Translations under genes and position numbers: made by a program
Part shown: positions 58,698 through 64,000 of the stretch, piece after piece
Position numbering within the stretch: position 1 is the first letter of the stretch
How the letters are laid out: every line of letters begins with the position of its first letter
Notes under the pieces: generated by a model
What the model was told of the DNA's origin: nothing
The model's database searches: none
Seen by the model: only the letters and a program-made list of their open reading frames with translations
Origin: CAZMGT01 sp964565895
GTDB taxonomy: Bacteria > Armatimonadota > Zipacnadia > UBA1398 > CAZMGT01
NCBI GenBank assembly: GCA_964565895.1
Contig: CAZMGT010000012.1
Span: 1 to 64,000, forward strand
Reading direction: 5' to 3'
DNA: 64,000 bases

Positions 58698-60392
58698 GCT
58701 TTCGCACGCTGTGCCTGGCGCTCGCGTGGGCGGTTGCTGCGGTTGGGGCGCGCGCTGAGGTGGTTGAGCGGTTCTCCTCGTACATCGATGTCCAGCGCGA
58801 CGGCACGCTTGTCGTGCGCGAGGAGATTACCGTGGACTTCGGCCCCGTGGCGCGGCACGGGATCTTTCGCTATATTCCGGTGAAGTACCAGCGGAAAAGG
58901 CTAAGCTATAACCTTCGCCTGAAGTTCCTCTCGGTTACCGATGAGCGCGGCCGCCGGTATAAGTACGAAGTCTCCCGCTGGGGCAGGAACAAGGAGGTGC
59001 GCATCGGCGACCCGCGCAAAACGGTTACCGGCCGGCACGTATATGTGATTACCTACCGCGTGGGCCGCGCGCTGAACTTCTTCAAAACCCACGACGAGCT
59101 CTATTGGAACGTTACAGGCACGGAGTGGCGCATGCCGATAAACTCCGTGGAGGCCGCCGTGCGCCTGCCCGACGGCGTAGAGCGCGCGGCCGTGCGCTAT
59201 CAGGCGTTTGTCGGAGCGTTGGGCGAGCGGAAAGGGGCGTTTCGCGCGCGGTGGCAGGGCGATTCGCTGCGCTTTTTCGCGGGCCCGCTTGCCCCGGGCG
59301 AGGGACTGACGATCGTCGTGGGTATTCCCAAGGGCGCGATCGCCCCGCCGAGCAAGCTGCGCGAGGCGCTGGCCTATGTTGGGGACAACTGGCCCGCGGT
59401 TGTCCTCCCCCTGCTTACCCTGGTCGCGATGACCATGCTCTGGCTGCACCGGGGGAGGGACCCCCTGCCCGTGGGGCCGGTGCCCGTGCAATACGAGCCG
59501 CCGGAGGGGCTAAGCCCCGCCGAGGTGGGGACGATCTTCGACGAGCAGCTCGACTCCGACGACGTGCTCGCCACGCTTATTGACCTCGCCGCGCGGGGAT
59601 ACATCAAGATCCGCGCGCTGCCTGCGCAGAAGCTGTTTTTGTTTTCCAAAAGAGACTACGAGTTTGTCCTCCTCCGGGACTATCACGGCGACGAGGCCCT
59701 GCAGCCGCACGAGGAGGCGTTTTTGCGCGGCCTGTTTGGCTATAAGGGCAAGCGCGCGCCTTTCGGCGCTGAAAAACAGGTTCTATGTGCACATCCCCAC
59801 GATCCGCAAGGCGGTGCGCAAGCAGTTGCTAAAGAAGAAGCTGTTCGCAGACGACCCGGAGGCGGCGCAGGCGAAGTATCTTGTGCTCGGGGCGGTACTC
59901 GTGCCCCCAGGGGCGTGGCTGGCGGCCGTGTCGCTACCGTGGGGCATTGGGCTCGTCCTCTCCGGGGTGATCATTATCATCGCCGCGCGGTTCATGCCCC
60001 GGAAAACGCGGCGGGGCGTTGCTGCCCTGCGCCACATTTTGGGGTTTAGGGAGTTTATTGAGCGGGTGGAGCGGGAGCGCGTGGCGAAGATGGCGCGCGA
60101 GGACCCGACGATTTTCGGCCGCCTGCTGCCGTTCGCCATGGTGCTTGGCGTGGCCGACGAGTGGGCGGAGGCGTTCGAGGGGCTGCTGGCCGAGCCGCCG
60201 CAGTGGTATGAGGGCTACGACGGCCGCCCGTTTGTCATGGGCACGTTTATCGACGACCTGGGGCGCACGATGCACAAGATCAGCGGCACGCTCCGCTCGT
60301 CGCCCGGGTCTTCCGCGGGCGGCGGAGGAAGCGGGTTTAGCGGAGGGTTTAGCGGGGGAGGGTTCGGCGGCGGTGGCGGAGGGTCGTGGTAG
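58694..60392 (+). pseudogene. DUF2207 membrane protein, frameshifted near 59760
   Basis: The frame from ATG 58694 starts with a signal peptide, DUF2207 beta-domain (SYIDVQRDGTLVVREEITV, GIFRYIPVKYQRKRL, WNVTGTEWRMPI) and a transmembrane helix (LPLLTLVAMTMLWL), then loses homology after YKGKRA. The expected continuation, LSALKNRFYVHIPTIRK onward, is in the next frame and ends at 60392. It contains two more helices and the Gly-rich tail GGSGFSGGFSGGGFGG that is typical of DUF2207. Removing one C in the CC at 59759-59760 gives one protein of 565 residues. May be a sequencing error or a true lesion. Confidence 0.85.
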
Positions 60393-60461
60393 CCGCGCCC
60401 GTGAGCTGGGGCGGCCGCTTTGCGCAAAAGCAAAGCATTGAGCAAAGGAGGCCTAAGAACA

Positions 60462-60659
60462 ATGCCGATTATTACAGTGGACGGGCCGGCGATCGCCGAG
60501 CTTGAGCGCAAGCGCGCGTTTGTGAGCAAGCTCACCGAAGTGGCGAGCGAAGCGTATGGGCTGGAGCGGGAGAAGATCATCGTTCTCCTGCGCGAGAACG
60601 CGCCGGAGAACGTCGCGGTCGGCGGGAGGCTAATCGCCGACCTACACCGCGGGGAGTGA
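60462..60659 (+). CDS. 4-oxalocrotonate tautomerase-family enzyme
   Basis: 65 residues, normal for the family. ATG 60462 has AAGGAGG upstream and gives MPIITVDGP, so the catalytic N-terminal Pro (P2 after Met removal) is present. The rest (KRAFVSKLTEVASEAYGL, ENVAVGGRLIADL) matches the small tautomerase subunit that assembles into hexamers or trimers. Substrate unknown: enol/keto tautomerisation of 2-oxo acids is typical. Confidence 0.9.
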   Translation: MPIITVDGPAIAELERKRAFVSKLTEVASEAYGLEREKIIVLLRENAPENVAVGGRLIADLHRGE

Positions 60660-60813
60660 ACTTCGCCGCGGGAGATTCGCGTTTTCTGCGGGGAAGGGCG
60701 TTCTTGCTAAACGCGCCGCTCTTTTGCCAAATCGCGGAGCGGACGCAGGAGATGCACGGCGAGCGTGGAATGAAAGCGGCGCAGGCCGTTTGCGTTGCCC
60801 TCTGGCCGGTGCG

Positions 60814-60842
60814 TTGTGAGCGGCGGAGGACTGTGCTATCAT
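60814..60842 (+). promoter_or_regulatory. Sigma-70-type promoter of the ilvE-mcsA-mcsB-clpC operon
   Basis: TTGTGA (four of six), a 17-nt spacer and TATCAT (five of six) lie about 65 nt upstream of the ilvE GTG in a 247-nt gene-free gap. No CtsR- or HrcA-like direct or inverted repeat is visible next to it. Confidence 0.6.
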
Positions 60843-60906
60843 TGCGCTGTTTAGCGCAGGGGCAAGTTTTGGCACTGGGCGGCGGTGTGTCCCGAGGAGG
60901 ATCTCA

Positions 60907-61803
60907 GTGGAGCGTCTAGTCTGGCTGAACGGTGAACTTGTTCCCCAGTCTGAGGCGAAAATCTCGGTGCTCGACCACGGCGTGCTTTACGGCGACGGTG
61001 TGTTTGAGGGGATCCGCGCCTACAATGGCCGCGTGTTTCGCCTGGAGGAGCACCTTAAACGCCTGTTTAGCTCGGCGAAGACCATTGGCCTGGACATTCC
61101 CCTAAGCGCGGAGGAGCTGTCGCGCGCGGTGTGCGAGACGGTGCGCGCCAACGGGCTGCGCGACGCTTATATTCGCCTGGTCGTTACCCGCGGCGTAGGC
61201 GACCTTGGGCTCGACCCGCGCAAGTGCCATAAGCCCACGGTGTTTGTCATCGTGGACGAGCTTGCGCTTTACCCCGACGAGTTTTACGAAAACGGCCTTG
61301 AGCTGATTACCGTGAGCACGCGGCGCAATTCACCCACGGCGCTTAACCCGGCGATCAAATCGCTAAACTACCTAAACAACATTCTCGCCAAGATCGAGGT
61401 TAACCGCGCGGGGCTGCACGAGGGGCTAATGCTCAGCCACGATGGCCATGTCGCGGAATGCACGGGCGACAACATTTTCATGGTTTGCGGCGAGGAGGTC
61501 ATTACCCCGCCGGTCACCGCGGGGATTCTCGAGGGCATTACGCGCAACGTGGTTATGGAGCTGGCCGCCGGGGAAGGGTATCGGGTAACGGAGAAGCTGT
61601 TTTTCCTGCACGACCTGTATAACGCCGACGAGGTGTTTCTTACGGGCACTGCGGCGGAGATCGTCCCCGTGGTCAAAGTCGACGGGCGGACGATCGGCGA
61701 AGGAAAACCGGGGCCGGTAACAAGGAAGCTGCGCCAGGCATTTCGCGCGCTGACGGAAACCGAAGGCACCCCGATCGGCGAGGCGGAACAGGTGATGAGG
61801 TGA
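60907..61803 (+). CDS. ilvE: Branched-chain-amino-acid aminotransferase
   Basis: 298 residues, cytoplasmic, fold type IV PLP enzyme. It transaminates branched 2-oxo acids with glutamate in leucine, isoleucine and valine synthesis. Catalytic K151 (PAIKSLNYLNN), PLP-contacting E184 (HVAECTGDNIF), and opening WLNGELVPQSEAKISVLDHG with VFEGIRAYNG. The length is typical. GTG 60907 has GAGGAGGAT upstream. A D-amino-acid or ADC-lyase-type role is less likely. It is the first gene of the operon and is followed by mcsA only 6 nt on. Confidence 0.93.
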   Translation: MERLVWLNGELVPQSEAKISVLDHGVLYGDGVFEGIRAYNGRVFRLEEHLKRLFSSAKTIGLDIPLSAEELSRAVCETVRANGLRDAYIRLVVTRGVGDLGLDPRKCHKPTVFVIVDELALYPDEFYENGLELITVSTRRNSPTALNPAIKSLNYLNNILAKIEVNRAGLHEGLMLSHDGHVAECTGDNIFMVCGEEVITPPVTAGILEGITRNVVMELAAGEGYRVTEKLFFLHDLYNADEVFLTGTAAEIVPVVKVDGRTIGEGKPGPVTRKLRQAFRALTETEGTPIGEAEQVMR

Positions 61804-61809
61804 ACGGTC

Positions 61810-62295
61810 GTGCTCTGCGACCAGTGCGGCGAGCGCGAGGCTTCGCTTTATGTCCGGCTAATGCTTGACAGCTCCGCCGTGGAGCTTAACCTATGCGAGC
61901 GCTGCGCGCGCGAGCGGGCGGCCTCTGGGCTGTGCTTCGACCTCGTCGTGGGCGAGCTGTCGCAGGAGTCCGCGGACAACTCGCCGCTGCTGTTTGACCC
62001 GGCGAGGTACGCCTCGGTGTGCCCGCGCTGCGGGCTAACCGCGGAGGAGCTTGCGCGGGGCAAGCTGCTCGGCTGCGCGGACTGCTACGACGCCCACGCC
62101 GAGGCCCTGGGGGTCGTTCTGCGCCTCGTCCAGGGCGTGGCCCCGCAAGGGAGGCGGCCGCAGCTCGCCGAGGTCGGGGCGCGCTTGGCAAAGCTCCAGG
62201 CCGAGCTTAACGAGGCCATCGCGCGCGAGGAGTACGGCCGCGCCGCTGCCCTACGCGACCAGATCAACGAGCTGCGCCAAACCGGCAACGCTTAG
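61810..62295 (+). CDS. mcsA: McsA-like UvrB/UvrC-motif protein, arginine-kinase activator
   Basis: 161 residues. Zinc-binding partner of McsB in marking proteins with phospho-arginine for ClpC. Four CxxC pairs are visible: CDQC, CERC, CPRC and CADC. The C-terminal UVR motif (LAKLQAELNEAIAREEYGR) is intact. Start GTG 61810, 6 nt after the ilvE stop, so it is translated from the same message. The following gene is mcsB, as in Firmicutes operons, but the CtsR repressor gene that usually precedes mcsA there is replaced by ilvE. Confidence 0.93.
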   Translation: MLCDQCGEREASLYVRLMLDSSAVELNLCERCARERAASGLCFDLVVGELSQESADNSPLLFDPARYASVCPRCGLTAEELARGKLLGCADCYDAHAEALGVVLRLVQGVAPQGRRPQLAEVGARLAKLQAELNEAIAREEYGRAAALRDQINELRQTGNA

Positions 62296-62342
62296 CACAC
62301 TGCCCCTGCTGCTCCCCTCTGCCCCGGCGGGAGGTGCGCCGC

Positions 62343-63401
62343 GTGTCTGTTCTCTCGCTTATCGTCGCCGCTGCCGAGCGCTTGTGCGCCGCTCCGGAGA
62401 GCGAGGTTGTCTTTTCCTCGCGCGTGCGGCTTGCCCGAAACTTTCGCGACATTCCCTTTCCCCACCGGGCAAGCACGGGGGAGCGCTCGCGCGTGGTGCA
62501 GCGTGTCCTGCGCGTGGCGCGCGAGGCGCGTGGGAGGCGACTTCTCGTCCTCCCCGTGGGGAGCCTGCCCCCGCTCGAGCTGGAGGCGCTTGCCGAAAAC
62601 CACCTTATCTCGCGGGAGATGGTCGCCGGCGGGAGCGAGCGCGCGGTTATCTTCTCGCCGGAGGGCGACCTGTGCGCGATGGTTAACGAGGAAGACCACG
62701 TTCGCGTGCAGGCGCTCGTGGGCGGGCTGGACCTGGAGGGGCCGCTGCGGCGCGTGAACGAGTTTGAGAGGATGCTCGGGCGCGTGGGCGAACTGGCGTA
62801 CAAGGAAGGGCTGGGGTTTCTCACCGCGTGCCCGAGCAATGTGGGCACTGGTCTGCGGGCCTCGGTACTCCTGCGACTGCCCGCGCTTTACTTTACCAAG
62901 CGCCTGCAGAGCGCGCTGGACAGGCAACTGAACTCTTCCATCACCGTGCGCGGGATCTATGGCGAAGGGAGCAAGCCGGCGGCGTTTTTGCTGCAGCTTT
63001 CTAACCAGCGCACCGCGGAGCAGGACCCGGAGGCGATCGTCGCCAACGTCTCCCGTGTGGCGCGCGCGCTGGCCCAGGCGGAGCACGCGGCGCGCGAGGC
63101 GCTTGTGCAGCGGTTTCGGCCGGAGGTTGAGGATCTCGTCCTCCGCGCGGCGGGAACGCTGCGCTCGGCGCGGCTGATTAGCTCCGAGGAGGCGATGGAG
63201 AAGCTGGCCCAGGTGCGCCTCGGGCTGGACCTGGGGATCCTCCGCGGGGTGGCCCCGCGGGAGGTGGACCGGCTGATGCTCCTCGTCCGCCCGGCGACGC
63301 TGCAGCTTGTCCTGCGCCAGAGGTTGGCCACGCGCGAGCGAGATTTTCGCCGGGCGACGTTTATTCGGCAGCGGCTAAGCCAGTTGCGCGCGGCGTGCTA
63401 G
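62343..63401 (+). CDS. mcsB: Protein-arginine kinase McsB
   Basis: 352 residues. It phosphorylates Arg side chains of misfolded proteins so ClpC-ClpP degrades them. It has the phosphagen-kinase fold: FSSRVRLARNFRD at 24-36, Glu/His in NEEDHVR at 115-121, and the strongly conserved loop CPSNVGTGLR with C163. GTG 62343 is preferred because GGGAGG is 8 nt upstream; an in-frame GTG at 62334 overlaps that site. It lies between mcsA (47 nt) and clpC (27 nt) and is surely part of one operon with them. Confidence 0.95.
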   Translation: MSVLSLIVAAAERLCAAPESEVVFSSRVRLARNFRDIPFPHRASTGERSRVVQRVLRVAREARGRRLLVLPVGSLPPLELEALAENHLISREMVAGGSERAVIFSPEGDLCAMVNEEDHVRVQALVGGLDLEGPLRRVNEFERMLGRVGELAYKEGLGFLTACPSNVGTGLRASVLLRLPALYFTKRLQSALDRQLNSSITVRGIYGEGSKPAAFLLQLSNQRTAEQDPEAIVANVSRVARALAQAEHAAREALVQRFRPEVEDLVLRAAGTLRSARLISSEEAMEKLAQVRLGLDLGILRGVAPREVDRLMLLVRPATLQLVLRQRLATRERDFRRATFIRQRLSQLRAAC

Positions 63402-63428
63402 CTGCCGGACGGCAGAGGGTGGAGGGCC

Positions 63429-64000
63429 ATGTGGCAGCGGTTTAACAGCGCGGCGCGAAGTGCCATTGTCCGAGCGCAGGAGGAGGCCGCGGCGCGAGGG
63501 CAGGAGGAGCTCTCCGGCGAGCACCTGCTCTTGGGGATCCTCTCCGACGACTCCTGGCCCTCGAGCACGGCGCTTGTCGCGTGCGGAGTGGATCTTGGCG
63601 CGCTGCGCGCGAACCTGGAGCAGGAGCTTCCCCAGGGCGGCGAGCGCCACCCCGAGCCGCGGCTCTCGCAGGAAGCGCGGTCGATCGTTAAGCGGGCGCT
63701 GCGCGAGGCGCAGGAGCTGAACAGCAGCGACGTGGGCGCGGAGCACCTGCTGCTTGCCTTGGCTGAGGAGCGGGAGAGCCTCGCCGCGCGCATCCTCGCC
63801 GAGCTCGGGGCCACCGCGGAAGCCCTGCGCGAAATTATCGTGCGCGGGGCGCGCCCGCGGCCGCAGCAGCATATCCCGCGCTTCTCCGCTCGCGCGCGGA
63901 GGGCGATTTTGCTCGCCGAGCGCGAGGCGCGCGCCCGCGGGCACGCGGAGATCGAGCTGCGCCACGTGCTTTTGGGGATCGTCCAGCAGCGCCAGTGCGC
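63429..64000 (+). CDS. clpC: ClpC-like AAA+ unfoldase, N-terminal part (runs off the end)
   Basis: The window ends within the gene, so only 190 residues are seen. ATG 63429 lies 27 nt after mcsB, with GGAGGG ahead. At least three Clp_N-type repeats are present: residues about 6-38 (AARSAIVRAQEEAA, SGEHLLLGIL), about 79-110 (EARSIVKRALREAQ, GAEHLLLALA) and about 150-190 (RARRAILLAEREAR, LRHVLLGIV). A normal ClpC N-domain has two repeats, so this one appears to have a second N-domain starting. AAA modules lie outside the window. McsB-ClpC partnership supports the name. Confidence 0.85.
   Translation, partial: MWQRFNSAARSAIVRAQEEAAARGQEELSGEHLLLGILSDDSWPSSTALVACGVDLGALRANLEQELPQGGERHPEPRLSQEARSIVKRALREAQELNSSDVGAEHLLLALAEERESLAARILAELGATAEALREIIVRGARPRPQQHIPRFSARARRAILLAEREARARGHAEIELRHVLLGIVQQRQC

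Noticed and set aside
1..64000. CRISPR arrays, insertion sequences, integrases or phage genes
   Set aside because: I saw no regular repeat-spacer pattern, transposase motif or terminal inverted repeats; the only exact long repeat is the gap-flanking 55 bp.

Overview
The window is about 64 kb of very GC-rich bacterial chromosome, with about 41 protein genes, one tRNA gene and one 100-N scaffold gap. The gene set is a large family of secreted sulfatases, Gfo/Idh/MocA dehydrogenases, PQQ-type beta-propellers, DNRLRE/CBM96-type domains and glycan hydrolases beside an McsA-McsB-ClpC system. It suggests a polysaccharide-degrading member of, or close to, the Planctomycetota/Verrucomicrobiota/Lentisphaerota, Armatimonadota or Hydrogenedentota. 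No rRNA or marker gene here allows a firmer placement. Signs of a draft metagenome assembly are a gap flanked by the same 55 bases on both sides and two genes broken by single-base frameshifts.

Layout. 0-5.2 kb (+): propeller/PHP-like protein, exported dehydrogenase, sulfatase. 5.2-6.8 kb (-): secreted unknown. 7.0-7.2 kb: initiator tRNA with its own promoter and terminator. 7.4-10.9 kb (+): DNRLRE plus heparinase-II/III-like protein, interrupted only by the assembly gap. 11.0-14.7 kb (-): GHMP sugar kinase, Tat-exported dehydrogenase and a sulfatase-fold enzyme with Thr in place of the formylglycine precursor. 14.8-20.5 kb (+): nitrilase-family enzyme and a 1,580-residue propeller-methyltransferase-DNRLRE fusion, ending at a bidirectional terminator. 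20.6-25.5 kb (-): sulfatase, arylsulfotransferase-like propeller, Zn/Cd P-type ATPase. 25.8-36.5 kb (-): sialidase-like protein, two serine hydrolases and an AddAB-like helicase-nuclease pair. 36.6-43.3 kb: membrane protein with a probable frameshift (+), then zinc alcohol dehydrogenase, O-methyltransferase, double NTF2-like protein, homoserine dehydrogenase and a GH140-like hydrolase (all -). 43.5-51.3 kb (+): GH30-like and GH10 hydrolases, B12/radical SAM protein, creatininase-family protein and an unknown protein. 51.3-55.5 kb (-): sugar isomerase-like TIM barrel, sulfatase, YifB/ComM ATPase. 55.7-64 kb (+): secreted toroid protein, LemA, frameshifted DUF2207 protein, tautomerase, then ilvE-mcsA-mcsB-clpC running off the end.

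How the parts fit (inference). The exported hydrolases (GH10, GH30-like, GH140-like, heparinase-like, sialidase-like) and three canonical sulfatases could strip sulfate and cut a complex, probably sulfated, xylan- or glycosaminoglycan-like polymer. The dehydrogenases, sugar isomerase and GHMP kinase could act on the released sugars. No transcription factor, SusC/SusD pair, sugar transporter or sulfatase maturase is visible, so control, import and sulfatase activation must lie elsewhere. Housekeeping functions (AddAB-like repair, homoserine dehydrogenase, IlvE, protein-arginine phosphorylation with Clp proteolysis, LemA/DUF2207) are interleaved with these accessory genes.
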